Origin: Lachnospiraceae bacterium
GTDB taxonomy: Bacteria > Bacillota > Clostridia > Lachnospirales > Lachnospiraceae
Reading direction: 5' to 3'
Assembly (NCBI GenBank): GCA_009777715.1
Contig: WRLH01000010.1
Location: forward strand, 1-64,000
Length of the DNA stretch: 64,000 nucleotides
Every line of letters starts with the position of its first letter. The first letter of the stretch is position 1. Shown piece by piece: positions 8,334 through 19,500 of this stretch. The notes beneath the pieces are model-generated. The model saw only the letters and a list, made by a program, of their open reading frames with translations. It ran no database searches and was not told the DNA's origin. A program made the position numbers and the translations under genes.

Positions 8334-9529
8334 TAAATCAATCCGCTCCAGATTATGTTAACCGTATTGTACATCGCCTTGGCATTCCAATCCGGTTTTA
8401 CGAATGGCACAATCCACGATGCAACCAGCCCTTCTACTGGGTCAATGTAAAGGGCGCAAGCCCCCGCCCCTTCGTGCATGACCGTTTCCGCTGAAAAACT
8501 AAATTCATTGCCATTACGATGGTCAAAACCAATGCCGTAGCTCCTTATTTCATTTGAACCCCAGCAATAATTGGGCTTTTTAATTGCAACATCAGTCATC
8601 TTTTCAACCGCTCTCCTGCCCAAAATACGGACTCCGTCAAAAGTACCATTGTTAAGGACCATGTTTCCGAAGCGGACAGCATCCCATACGGTCGAAACTA
8701 GCCCGCCGCCTAAGGATGGGATTTTGTCCCACGGCGCATCTTTTTGATATGCTTTTCCGGCTAAAACATCAGCAACATCTTTTTCCGCTTCTGCGCCATG
8801 GATTATATATCTTTTTGCCATTGCGGGCGTTAAGTCAAACGCTGTATCAGTAAGCCCTAGCGGCTTTAGGATATTATCCTCAAGATATTGGTGGGAATGG
8901 ATTCCCGTCACCTTTTCGATTATTTCACCGAGAATGCAAAAACCAAAGCTTGAATACATCCATTGCTGGTCTGGCTCTAGGCGGACGCCAGTAGAAAGGG
9001 CCGCGCTAATCCAGTCAAACGGCTCTTTAAAACCACTAGATTCTTTGCTTTTCCATGCTTCATATGCCATGTTAACAAAATGCCAGTAGCCGCCATTATT
9101 GTGGTCGTTAGGAAAGCAGCCTCTGTCAGGGTGCATCCCTGAGGTATGGGTCAGCAAATGAAAGATTGTGATTCCGTTAAACGGTGGGCCGTTAAATTGC
9201 GGCAGGATATCACCAACCTTGGTGGCAAGGCTTAAAAGCCCGTCCTCAAACAATTTCATAATCGCCACGGCGGCAAAAGTTTTGGTCATTGAGGCGATGT
9301 AGTGAATATCGGTCGGGGAAACTAAAACAGCCGGGTCTTTGTGATAGGTTTTGTAACCGACTGCGCCATGGGCAAACACCTTTCCGTAGCGGGCAAGGCA
9401 ATAAGTTGCGCAGTAAATTTCATTGTCGTCAACTAATTTTTGAAAATGGCTATTTAACACGTCTAGCCTTTTTTCATCATACTCAACGTCTAAAGGCGAG
9501 CATTCGATTTCTCCTTTTGTGTAAAGCAT
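8333..9529 (-). CDS. Serine hydrolase of the class C beta-lactamase/DD-peptidase fold
   Basis: Protein of 398 residues with the penicillin-binding-protein/AmpC fold. The nucleophile motif is S-M-T-K (about S80, K83), the second motif is Y-S-S (about Y192) and H-E-G replaces the usual K-T-G. This pattern is common in esterases and D-aminopeptidases of the family, so true beta-lactamase activity is unlikely. No signal peptide is seen, suggesting a cytoplasmic esterase or amidase. The start at 9529 is chosen because AGGAGG sits 6 nt before it; the in-frame ATG at 9544 lies at the edge of that site. It sits between the exporter halves in the transport operon, and why is unclear. Confidence 0.8.
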   Translation of the reverse strand: MLYTKGEIECSPLDVEYDEKRLDVLNSHFQKLVDDNEIYCATYCLARYGKVFAHGAVGYKTYHKDPAVLVSPTDIHYIASMTKTFAAVAIMKLFEDGLLSLATKVGDILPQFNGPPFNGITIFHLLTHTSGMHPDRGCFPNDHNNGGYWHFVNMAYEAWKSKESSGFKEPFDWISAALSTGVRLEPDQQWMYSSFGFCILGEIIEKVTGIHSHQYLEDNILKPLGLTDTAFDLTPAMAKRYIIHGAEAEKDVADVLAGKAYQKDAPWDKIPSLGGGLVSTVWDAVRFGNMVLNNGTFDGVRILGRRAVEKMTDVAIKKPNYCWGSNEIRSYGIGFDHRNGNEFSFSAETVMHEGAGACALYIDPVEGLVASWIVPFVKPDWNAKAMYNTVNIIWSGLI

Positions 9530-9563
9530 TGTCGTCCTCCTCATGATAAATTTTAGCTTTAAT

Positions 9564-9965
9564 TTAGTTAATCTTAAGTACCTCTAACATCTCATCAAGC
9601 GTCTTTTTCCGGCCGGGAAAATTCGTCCAGCAATTAATGTTGTCATCAGTTTTTCTGGGAATAATGTGAAAATGGAAATGAAAAACCGTCTGCCCGGCGG
9701 CTTCGCCGCTGGCGTGCAAAATATTTACGCCGTCATAGCCGCATTTTTCCACATAATGCTGTGATATCATCTTAACTGCTGTTAATAAATGTTCGCTTGT
9801 CAGCTTATCTAAGTCAAAGATATCACGGATATGCTTTTTGGGTACGACAAGCGTATGCCCGTCCACATCGTCAGCGATATCCAAAAAAGCATAGGTAAAT
9901 TTATCCTCGTAGATTTTCCGTGAGGGAATGCTTCCGTCAATAATTTTACAAAATATACAGTCCAT
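9564..9965 (-). CDS. HIT-family nucleotide hydrolase/transferase
   Basis: Histidine-triad protein of 133 residues, Hint/HinT-like. The motif H-F-H-F-H-I-I-P has H96, H98 and H100, the last corresponding to the nucleophile region. The N-terminal C-I-F-C-K-I-I-D-G-S-I-P-S is typical of the branch. The family hydrolyses AMP-linked phosphoramidates and dinucleoside polyphosphates in the cytoplasm. AGAGGAAAC precedes the ATG. It lies 12 nt after the upstream ABC exporter gene in the same transcription unit, probably as a housekeeping passenger. Confidence 0.92.
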   Translation of the reverse strand: MDCIFCKIIDGSIPSRKIYEDKFTYAFLDIADDVDGHTLVVPKKHIRDIFDLDKLTSEHLLTAVKMISQHYVEKCGYDGVNILHASGEAAGQTVFHFHFHIIPRKTDDNINCWTNFPGRKKTLDEMLEVLKIN

Positions 9966-9977
9966 GTTTCCTCTTTT

Positions 9978-11705
9978 CTAATAACTATCAAACTCGCCAT
10001 ATTGATGGTTAAACACCTTATGGTAATACCCTTTTTCACTTAACAGCTCTTCATGCGTTCCCGACTCAACAATCCTGCCCTCTTCCAGCACCAGAATCAA
10101 GTCCGCATCTTTGATCGAGGAAATCCGGTGGGCAATTAAAAAGGCGGTCCGCTTGCCTAAATGCTTTAAGGAATCTTGGATAATTGATTCTGTTTCCATG
10201 TCAACAGCCGAGGTTGTATCGTCCAAAATCACAATTGCCGGTTCTTTAAGCAAAGCCCTGGCTAACGAGACCCGCTGTTTTTGGCCGCCGGAAAGCCCAA
10301 CGCCGCGTTCACCGACAATAGTGTCATATTGCTCCGGCATTTTCATGATAAATTCATCAGCATTGGCGATCACCGCGGCAGCTTTTACTTCTTCAAACGT
10401 ACAACCGGGATTGCCATAGGCAATATTCCCCTCAATCGTATCGGAAAATAGAAACACATCTTGCATTGCCATGCCGATATTGCCGCGCAGAGAGCGGAGG
10501 TCATAATTTTTGAGGTTTACCCTGTCAATCAGGATATCACCGTCGGTCGGGTCATAAAAACGGCACAGTAAATTCATTAAAGTTGATTTGCCAGAGCCAG
10601 TTGCGCCGATAATGCCTACTGTCTGGCCGGGAAGAACCGTAAAATTGATGTCTTTTAACACTTCTTCGCCGTCAATTACATATGTGACCCCGCGGAAGAC
10701 CACCCCGCCTTTTAGCTTGGGAATCTGATAAGGCCCGTCAAGTTCTTTGATATTTGGCTCAACATCAATCGTTGAATAGATTTTCTCTACCGAAGTAACA
10801 AAACGCTGATAGTCATTGGCAAGCCACCCTGCCATGCGCAAAGGGTTATTAATCATCCAGATATAACCGTTAACCATGACCAGCTGGCCCAGCGTAATCA
10901 TGTCCCGGATGACCATGATGCCCCCGGCAAGATAAAGCACAATCGTGGAAGCCGCAACAAAAAACTCAAATAAGGGGACATAACGCCGCCATATCATGGC
11001 CGCATTTATTTCCGCATCGCGGTAGTCGTCATTTTCTTTATTAAATTTGGTAATTTCATAATTTTCGCGCGTAAATGCCTTTACGACCCTATTTCCGCCG
11101 ATATTTTCCTGGACAAAAGCCGTCAGGCTGGAAAACTGGGTGCGGATCTTATGGAAAGCTGGTTTTATTGCCTTTAGCTGCTTTGCGGTAGTGATTGCAG
11201 TTAAGGGGATCACACAGATAATGCAAAGCGCGAGCCGATAATCAACTATAAAAATCATCACGATGGCAATTAAAAAAATAAGGACATTGTCAAAAACATT
11301 GTAGACCGTCCATGCGGTAAAATGCCTGATTGCTTCCATGTCCCCGGTCTGGCGTGACATCAAGTCCCCGGTCCGGTTTTTGTTGTAGAATGAAAAATCC
11401 TGCTCCAGCAAACGCCGATAAACGTAGTCGCGCATTTCAAACAGCATTCCCTGCGACGCGCGTTCAAAAATAAGGGCATAAGCGTACTTAATTATTGAGC
11501 GGAAAATCGTCACCGAGACAAAAATGATAATCAGGATTGGCAGCATTTTGTATTCGCCGCCAATAATTACCTCATCAATGATTGTGCCGGAAATAATGGG
11601 GTTGACAATAAAGCACAACGCAACAATCGTCACAAGGGCAAATGCAAACGCATAGCGGGCATAATTTTTTCGAAGGAATGTGGAAAACCACTTCATTGCA
11701 TCCAT
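9978..11705 (-). CDS. ABC exporter half-transporter, degenerate-site subunit
   Basis: ABC half-transporter of 575 residues with six membrane helices (about 15-310) and a C-terminal ATPase domain. Walker A is G-A-T-G-S-G-K-S-T and the signature is a canonical L-S-G-G-Q-K-Q-R. Walker B ends I-V-I-L-D-D, with Asp where the catalytic Glu is expected, and the H-loop is I-A-H-R. The missing Glu predicts a non-hydrolysing ATP site. The partner is most likely the 3926-5710 product, whose signature is altered in the complementary way. The two genes are about 4.3 kb apart in one operon; heterodimeric exporters are usually encoded side by side. Ribosome binding site weak. Confidence 0.88.
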   Translation of the reverse strand: MDAMKWFSTFLRKNYARYAFAFALVTIVALCFIVNPIISGTIIDEVIIGGEYKMLPILIIIFVSVTIFRSIIKYAYALIFERASQGMLFEMRDYVYRRLLEQDFSFYNKNRTGDLMSRQTGDMEAIRHFTAWTVYNVFDNVLIFLIAIVMIFIVDYRLALCIICVIPLTAITTAKQLKAIKPAFHKIRTQFSSLTAFVQENIGGNRVVKAFTRENYEITKFNKENDDYRDAEINAAMIWRRYVPLFEFFVAASTIVLYLAGGIMVIRDMITLGQLVMVNGYIWMINNPLRMAGWLANDYQRFVTSVEKIYSTIDVEPNIKELDGPYQIPKLKGGVVFRGVTYVIDGEEVLKDINFTVLPGQTVGIIGATGSGKSTLMNLLCRFYDPTDGDILIDRVNLKNYDLRSLRGNIGMAMQDVFLFSDTIEGNIAYGNPGCTFEEVKAAAVIANADEFIMKMPEQYDTIVGERGVGLSGGQKQRVSLARALLKEPAIVILDDTTSAVDMETESIIQDSLKHLGKRTAFLIAHRISSIKDADLILVLEEGRIVESGTHEELLSEKGYYHKVFNHQYGEFDSY

Positions 11706-11717
11706 ATCGCTATATAC

Positions 11718-11924
11718 CTATTTTCCTTTTGCTTCTCTTACTTTATCGGCGACATAAAGCACCAGCCAGAGCAGAATCGGTACTCCGATCATTGCTGCTA
11801 TGCAAGCCGCCAATAGCTGCGGATTATCCTTAAAAAAAATCGCAACAATCAAGGTAATGAATGCAAGGCTGATTAATAATAAAGCGCCAATAAAAGCAAA
11901 AATTTGGATGGGAGTTCTTTTCAT
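11718..11924 (-). CDS. Small two-helix membrane protein
   Basis: Unrecognised protein of 68 residues, starting M-K-R-T-P-I-Q-I-F, with two membrane helices (about 6-27 and 33-56) and a basic C-terminus. The start at 11924 is chosen over an upstream in-frame ATG because AAAGGAA lies 7 nt before it. It is the first gene of the transport operon, 12 nt upstream of the exporter subunit. A role as accessory membrane peptide of the exporter is possible but not shown. Confidence 0.6.
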   Translation of the reverse strand: MKRTPIQIFAFIGALLLISLAFITLIVAIFFKDNPQLLAACIAAMIGVPILLWLVLYVADKVREAKGK

Positions 11925-12020
11925 TTTGGGTTCCTTTCTTTTAATGTCAATATTTTTTTGCATTGTACTTCAATATTTTGCAGTTTCAGGGCATTAAATG
12001 AAGTGTAGTGCAAAAATGAG

Positions 12021-12048
12021 TGGCTTCAAGCAAGCCAGCTTGAAGCCA
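12021..12048 (-). terminator. Hairpin terminator after the MFS gene
   Basis: Perfect 11-bp stem TGGCTTCAAGC/GCTTGAAGCCA with a 6-nt loop. Read on the minus strand it is followed by ACTCATTTTTG, a short T-run. It lies about 70 nt past the MFS stop codon and before the start of the next minus-strand operon. Confidence 0.6.
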
Positions 12049-12114
12049 TCATAAAGTGCGTAAACGGAACTTGGAGTAAGTTAGAAGATTCGCTCGCCCG
12101 TTTTCAAACACCTG

Positions 12115-13422
12115 CTATGCGACTGTTACTTGCTTCTTCCGGACTCTCACCCAAACGAGCAAGAACACGAGCATCAATGTATAAAGGCCGCCAAGGGTCA
12201 TGTATAAGGTGTTAAGGTCAAAGTTGCGGATAATGAATGAGGACAACTGGTTACCAACTAACCCGGCAAATCCCCAAGCACTTAAAACCAAACCATGGAC
12301 TGTTGATAACTGGCTGATTCCATAATTTTGGTGTAAGACATTCGGCAAGCAACCGAAACCAACACCAAAGAAAAACTGGACCACGAAGATAAAAATGACC
12401 GTCAGCACTAAAAGCGGCAAAATCCATTCACCTTCGGCAATCGACAGGTTCATGCTAAACGGGACGCCTTCCGGGGTCGTCATGATATGCTCTGTAGGTT
12501 TCGGGACGCGGTATAAAAAGTAAACAATCCCCAAAGCGAAGCTGACAAACAATGAACAGCCCGCCATCAGATAATAAGGAACGTGTTTTTCTTTTAGCTT
12601 ATCTTGCCAAGTGGCAAGTGACAAGCGTCCGAAAACATTAGAAATCGCGTTAATCGAGCAAAATACAACGACCATTGCCATTCCTGCGCCGAACAGGGGA
12701 ACGCCAATCATGTTATAGATCTGTTTTTCCTGGCTGATGACTGCCAAGCCGCAAGTGATATTAAGGAAGATAATCAGCCATAAGAAAATGAATTTGCCAT
12801 GGAAGATGATTTCTTTGGGCTTGTAGATAATCGTGCCTTCCGGTTCTTCGAACGCCGGCCGATACAATAAGCGGCTGGCGGCGAATAAAGCAACGGCATA
12901 AATAGCCGTCAAAATAAAGAACACATTATAGACGAGCATACCTGATTCCAGTAACGCGCCAATAATCGGATTGGCGATAACCCCGGCAATACCGAAACTG
13001 GCAATTGATAAGCCAGCTGCTAAGCCTTTACGTCCGTCCATCCAAATCATCATCGTTTTAACCGGAGTTATGTAGCCTAAGCCAAGGCCAATTCCTTGCA
13101 CAACACCGAAGCCAAGGACCATTATCCAAGGGTTCTTTATCATGACCCCAAAGCCAGTCAAAAGCCACCCGGCGGTAAAGAAGATAAAGGTCAGGAAAGC
13201 TGACTTTTTCGGATTCTTCTCAACTATATTGCCGCCGAAAGCTGCTGACATTCCAAGAAAGAAGATCGCCAGTGAGAAGCACCATTCCGTTACCCACGGC
13301 GCGAAATCCGTAAAGGCATTTACATACTCCTTAAATAATGTCCAGCAATAAACTGCACCGATGGAAAAATTGATTAAAAACATCGGCAAAATGCCATTTA
13401 ACCACACATTCTTTTTCTTCAT
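12115..13422 (-). CDS. MFS transporter, oxalate/formate antiporter (OFA) family
   Basis: Major facilitator of 435 residues with about 12 membrane helices, starting M-K-K-K-N-V-W-L-N-G-I-L-P-M-F. OFA-family hallmarks are G-A-V-Y-C-W-T-L-F in helix 1, the G-x-G-L-G-Y-I-T-P-V segment near 115-125 and G-R-K-G-L-A-A-G in loop 4-5. Members exchange small carboxylates such as oxalate, formate, lactate or pyruvate; the substrate here is not determinable. AGGAGG lies 11 nt before the ATG. A strong promoter at 13539-13567 leaves a leader of about 110 nt containing a direct repeat of CCAAGGCT-(T/G)-ATTGG. Confidence 0.85.
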   Translation of the reverse strand: MKKKNVWLNGILPMFLINFSIGAVYCWTLFKEYVNAFTDFAPWVTEWCFSLAIFFLGMSAAFGGNIVEKNPKKSAFLTFIFFTAGWLLTGFGVMIKNPWIMVLGFGVVQGIGLGLGYITPVKTMMIWMDGRKGLAAGLSIASFGIAGVIANPIIGALLESGMLVYNVFFILTAIYAVALFAASRLLYRPAFEEPEGTIIYKPKEIIFHGKFIFLWLIIFLNITCGLAVISQEKQIYNMIGVPLFGAGMAMVVVFCSINAISNVFGRLSLATWQDKLKEKHVPYYLMAGCSLFVSFALGIVYFLYRVPKPTEHIMTTPEGVPFSMNLSIAEGEWILPLLVLTVIFIFVVQFFFGVGFGCLPNVLHQNYGISQLSTVHGLVLSAWGFAGLVGNQLSSFIIRNFDLNTLYMTLGGLYTLMLVFLLVWVRVRKKQVTVA

Positions 13423-13538
13423 TTGAACCTAGCCCTCCTGCCCAAGCTTTTATTTTATGCCCGAACCATTTATTCATGATAACTTAACCTAATCAAGCCA
13501 AGGCTTATTGGCCCAAGGCTGATTGGCGGCACTATGTC

Positions 13539-13567
13539 ATTATAAACCCTATTATAAAAGCTGTCAA
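13539..13567 (-). promoter_or_regulatory. Consensus promoter of the MFS gene
   Basis: TTGACA (13567-13562), 17-nt spacer, TATAAT (13544-13539) on the minus strand, immediately after the stop codon of the giant surface-protein gene. The match to the vegetative sigma consensus is perfect at both boxes. Confidence 0.8.
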
Positions 13568-13574
13568 ACGCATT

Positions 13575-16500
13575 TTAGCTTTTCTTATTATTAAAGAAAA
13601 CCGTAAGCAGTCCGCGCCGCTTTAGCACTATTAAGGCAATTAACGCCCCAAGCCCACACGCTCCGCCAATCCACAGCCACCGAACTAGTGTTCGGTTAAT
13701 TCCAGGGCTTGGTTCGGAAGCTTCCGGCTGCGCAAGGGTTTCCGCCTCATCAATAGTAATGGGAACGGGTGCTTCTTCGCTATCCGCTTCCGCTTCTTGG
13801 CTTTCTTCCGGGTCTGGCTTGCCATCACCCGGAGAATCTGCCATCGCCAAGTCTTCCTCTGGGGTGCTGTCAGGCTGGCTCAAGCTAGGCGTATATCGTC
13901 TGGGCCTGCTTGGGGCAACCGCTAAATCATCTGGCTCAGGGCTAGGCTCTGGGCTAGGTGTCGGCTCTGGCTCAGGGTTAGATGGCAGGTTAGGCCGGGA
14001 ATTGTCCGGGGCTTTTGGGCCATCGTCTTTTTTCTCTTCCGCGACATAGATTACTTCTAAAGAAGTCTCCGCTGTCCTGCCCGATGGGCTAACCGCCATC
14101 AGGCTTAAGGTCGTTATCGCCGCGCCGAATATTTCTTCGCCTTCGTCAGTCATGCCAAGAGATATTGTTGTGGTTTCCATGTCGTCTTTGTAGCTGAAAA
14201 GCCCATTATCCAAATCAACTTCCGTGCCGTTTACATATAGTTCATTTCCGCCGCTTAAAAAACCGCTAACGTTAATTTTGCCACCGTTGGCAAGGCCGCT
14301 GGCACTGTCAACAAAGATGACGGGGGCAATCGTATCAATTAACACGCTCACAACAGTAGCGTTGGTGTCGCCTGTCGCTCCTGTGACTACGACCGGAATA
14401 TTAACCGCCCCATCGTCCGCAACGATAAAGCTGAGGGCATATACTCCGCCCGAACCGGCCGCGCTGACACCATCAATCGTCACTCCTAAAGCGGTCGTTT
14501 CGGTGGTTATCTTAACCGTTACGTCCCTGCTGGCGACAGCATAAATTATGCCGCCATCACCATTATCAATGATATTTGCGCCATCGACCGAAACCCATAA
14601 TTCGGGTATGATTGGCTCTGATACATTAAGTATAGCATTTCCGGCCGCGCCAAGAAGCGGGGCGGTAAAGCCAGCGTTTAAAGGATCAGTGCCAACGATA
14701 TTTTTATACGCCCGGACATAGACTGTATAAGTCTCGCCAAACTGAATGCCAAAATGCAGGTTTTCGCCTGTTTCTATATCGGTAACGGTAACTGCTCCGC
14801 CTTGGAACACCACCGAAGTCTCGTCGCCGCCTTCAACTAAATGGTCATACAAGCCATTAACCATCGCGCCGTCACTTCCAACGACATCAACAATGTAACC
14901 GTCCGCGCCAGTAACTGCATTCCATGTCACACGAAATTCACCGTTTGGCAATTCGGTAACCGAAACGCCGTCAACTGCGCCCGGTGCATTGGCATTGGTG
15001 TAGTTAAATGAATTTGAAGCCATGATATGGTAAACATCTTCATCATATTGGGTAATGGTCGTACTTGTCCCATCATCATTATCAAATACATAATTGAACG
15101 GCATTAACGAACGCTCATATAACATTGCGGAGATAGAGTATTCGCCGCTGTCCAGATTCCCGGGCAAGGCGGACGCGAAATTATGATTTAAACCACTCGC
15201 CGAGTAATCTCCCAGTTCAGCAACGATATCGCCGTGGGCATTATATAGGCTAAGGCGGACACGGAGTCTTTCCCCAAGAACGGAAGCTTTGTCACTGGCC
15301 GCAACGTCTAATGTCCACTTCGCTTCTGTTCCGCTTACTGATAATGAAGCTAACTTCGGCAGGTCTTCAATCAGATAGGCATCATACCACAAAGCACCGC
15401 CTGCGTTAGCGCCGCTTGCCCCGAAGCTATAATCACCATCAGCCTGGGCGACATAGAACGCAACATAGCTGCGTATCTGGGTCTCATCTGTTTCCTGCCA
15501 AACGCCGCCATCGTCTGATAGCAGCACTTCATGCAAAACATCGTCAATATAGACATCAACTTCCGTGTATTTCGTATCGGTATAAATGGCAATTAAGTCA
15601 CCTGTTTCAACCCCAATAATAACGCCCGGAGCCGGAATGACCCTTGCCAGCGGGTTCGAATTGCCGGAAGACGCGCTTCCCCGTGAGCGGATATTGCCAA
15701 ACATCATCTTGTTGCCCTTATCGTCTACGGCAATGACAAGTCCCTCATCAGCAGGAATCATGCTTCTGCCAAACGAGAACTTATTATCAGCAAATGTGTA
15801 AGTAACATATGCTTCAAAGCCAACTGAAAGAATATTCCAGACATTTAATGAAGCACCAACGCCGCCGCTAATTTTTACTTTGCTGACGAATAGCTCGCCC
15901 CATGCCGCGGCCTGAATGCCAAGCAGATTGGCCTCCACCCTCGCCCAAAGCTTGCCTTCGAAATAAAAACCGTTTTGGAGGGCATCTGCTTCATAACCTT
16001 CCGGCAAACGGAAGCTGCCGCCCGCAATGCTGCTATAATATGCTTGCTCCGTCGAGCTCATATTGGAGCGGATCGTTGCCAGATATAAAGAAGCATGGCC
16101 GGAAATCAATCCGCCGAGAACTTCCATATTGGCGCGAAGTTCCAAAGTCGAGTCGATAAATCCATTGCGTTCCACCAGCCGCATTTCAAATCCTGTATCC
16201 TTTAATTTAACGACTTTCATAAGCTCTGCTTCTTCGACAATAAAGGAAAACTGCGTTGGTCCTACGGTGAGGGTTGCTTTCTCAACTGATAATATTTTTC
16301 CGGTGACATCCTTAAAAGATGCGGTCATTGTCAGCTTGACCGGAGGCAAGCGGTCAAAATTGCCAAAAGCCGTCTGGGCAAGGCCGGAAACACCGCCGCC
16401 AAGCCCGGTTATATATCCGACCACAATCGGCGGAATCAGCGGAATCCCTGCCGCCTGATCGATTCCGGCATAAACATACATTGTATCAGGCATGAAGACA

Positions 16501-19500
16501 ACCCGGTTGCCTAATCTTCCCCAAGCAAACACGAACTCGCCTTCGATGGTAAAGACATCGGCCAAGCCGACTTTGCCCCTCATTTCCATGTAATTCGGGT
16601 TCACTTCGGGCAGAGTGTTAAGGCCAAAGCCAAAATCGCCTTTCGCGCTGATAAAACTGCCAAACAGTTTGCCCGGCTCGAATTTCGCATTGGCGGTTGC
16701 GTGTAAGGGGGGCATTCCGCTAAGGGCTTCGCCGCCAAGGATCATATCGTACATATTGAAATCGGCTTCTAAGCTGTCTTCCAAGAAGTTGGGCAGTCCG
16801 CCTGTTATACTGATAGACCCGCCGACAGAAAACTCTTTTTCATATACTTTTATGGCATTCGATTCACCAGCCATAATGAAGAAATCAAAGGAGGCATTCT
16901 GGCCGCCGTAGTTCTCAATCAGAACATCGGACAAATTAATGTTGCCCATCTGCGCCGCCGTCCGTTCATTACGGTATGTTTTAGTGCTGTCAAGGTCAAT
17001 CCTAAAGCCGTTCATGACCCGGATTCCGTTCCAGTTAAGCGTGCCGTTTTGTGATTCAATAATGACATTGCCGTCATTTTGCTTAACCGTCAAAGCATTT
17101 TGCTGGCCGGGGGCGCGGAAATCCAAAACATTATTGATTAATGCGTCGCCGACAATTTTCCATTCATTTGGTGATTGCCCATCGATTACGCCGCGGACGG
17201 TCAGCAAAGTTTGCCCGGCTGCTTTACCGCTCATGTTTTCGCCGGCAAAAGTTTCAACTGCAAAAGTGCCGTTAGCTCTCTGGGTAACAGCAAGAATGCC
17301 GTATATATTCCGGACGTATGATATATCTTCCGTGATTTCCACCGTTATTGTGTTTGATATAACCGGGTCACGCCGATAGCCGGGATTGTTCCAATTCCTG
17401 GTAGACGGGTGATCCCCGGTCGTTTCAAAGTAAATATCATAAAGGCCTGGGCCAAAGGCATTCGGAAGCGTTACTTTAAGGCTATGCTGGAAAACCGAGG
17501 ATGGCAAAGGGTGTTGGACATAAAACTCCGGCAAGGCTTCAATATCAATCACGTGCGGAGAAGATCCATCTTTGGGAACAATGTGGATTTTACTAAGCTC
17601 AAACAATCCATAATCACCCCAGAACCCCGAAAGGTTGATCGTCCGGTCGGTTTGGCTGGTGTGGATTACCGAGGGTGAAGCCGCGTCTAAACGCACCCGG
17701 TCAAAGTTCATCGTTTCCCACTCAAGGCTGTTGTAAACAATTACGGTCGCTTGTTGCTTGTCCGGGTCAAACGTTGTCGTCCGGTTCCCGGCGTGGTTAA
17801 GCCTTACGGTAAGATTATCGCCGTTTCTGACTAAGGCGTTAAGGTAAAGAAACCTGTCGCTGTCTGCATCCCGTCTTATCTTAAATTCAGCAGTCCATGT
17901 TCCGTCACCATTAGAAGTGGCTATAACCGTATTATTGGACACCAGCCGGCCTGTATTTAGGACATCTATGCCTACCGTTAACGGCTGGTTTAATGCCGCT
18001 CTCGTGGAAGAGAGGGTTACGCGGAGCGTCCGGGTTGCTTTCTCTTCATCGATACCGTCAAGCTGCTCCACGCTGTCAATGTTTATATCGATCCGTGAGT
18101 CCCTTCTTAACATCAAAGGAAGCCCATAAAAAGAGTCGATAACGGCGCGGGGATGCGTTATGGTGACGATGGCTGTGCCCTCCAGATTGGAACTTGCTCT
18201 TTCGAGTTCCCAGGCGGTATTACTGATTCTTGTTACTTTGGTGACCGGAACTAAAGTTCCGTCCCTCATTCTGATCTCAATATGGCCCGGTTCTAAGACA
18301 AAATCGTCCGGCGCGGGCGTGTTAAGGCTTAAGATAATCGGCCTGACTTCCCCAAATAACTGCATCGCGGGGTCCATGCCGCCAAAGCCCCGCTCTTCGG
18401 CGGAAAAAGCCGCGTGAAACCGGGTATCTTTATAAAGCGTCACGGTTTTTGGCGCAGGGTCAACCATCACATAATGCTGATAGTTCTCGGGACTTCTGCC
18501 CAAGGTACCTATAAATCCGCTCACGGCAACGGTTGCTGTGTCTCCGTTTTCAAATTGCTGGGCGATGCCGTAGCTAAAAGTTACTGACCCATCATCATCG
18601 TTCCATCTCGTTGTCACCCTTCTTTGGATCGGGCTGCCAGTCGGTTTCCATGTGTCAATAGCCACGCCCTCAATAACGATATTAGTTTGCTCGTTAAAAC
18701 TCCCAAAACCGTTATGTGCGGTAAGAGGACGCCCATTAATGTCGAAGATGGTTACGGCAATCCCCAAAGTGTCCGCCGCCCCGTCTTGGCCGCCACCGTT
18801 GCCTGCGCTTCGGGTCACATAGAAATCAAGCATATACGCGCTATTTACGCTGACATTTACATTCCGTGCCCGGACGGCAAGGGTTCGCTCATCAACCCCC
18901 GGTGCGTAGGTGTTAAGCCTGCCGTTCGCATCACCAACGGTGACACGTAACGTATGGGAGCCGTGGCCCAGCATTCCATAGGTCGGCGCGATTGGAATCA
19001 GCCAGCGCGTCCCGGTCATGTCGTTATTGTAAGGCGTGACGATATCCGGATTGATGGTATATCCGGCCGGGAGCTGTGAGCCACTTATCGAAAGTGAAAG
19101 ATCGTCTTTTGTAAGCTCAACGCTCTCATTGAATATTAACAGGATTCCGGTGCTTGAAACTGTAATGCCCGAACCACCCAGCTGCTGGACGGTGTAGCTT
19201 AGGTCCTGCATACGGTGCAATTCGATAAAGTGATTATTGTCTCCGGCAATAATAAACCATGGCAGAGGGTCGATTGAAACTCTTGTCCCGGAGAGATTGG
19301 TGCTAAAGGTAACAGGGTACGCCCATTCCATGCCAAGCGCATCTAATTTTTCTGGAATGCCATTTGCCGAAATAAGATCTGGCGAAATAGCAGCAGCGGT
19401 AAATTCTAACGTTCCCGGAAATTCATCAATTGCTTCGCTGAATGTGAAGATTAAATTCCTGGTTGTGGCCCGGCCGAAAGCGCCGTCTGTATCAACCGTA

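Noticed and set aside
8333..9529. Antibiotic-resistance beta-lactamase
   Set aside because: It has the serine fold but Y-S-S and H-E-G motifs and no signal peptide, more typical of esterases and peptidases.
13575..13700. Sortase (LPXTG) anchoring of the giant protein
   Set aside because: No LPXTG-like motif precedes the C-terminal helix.
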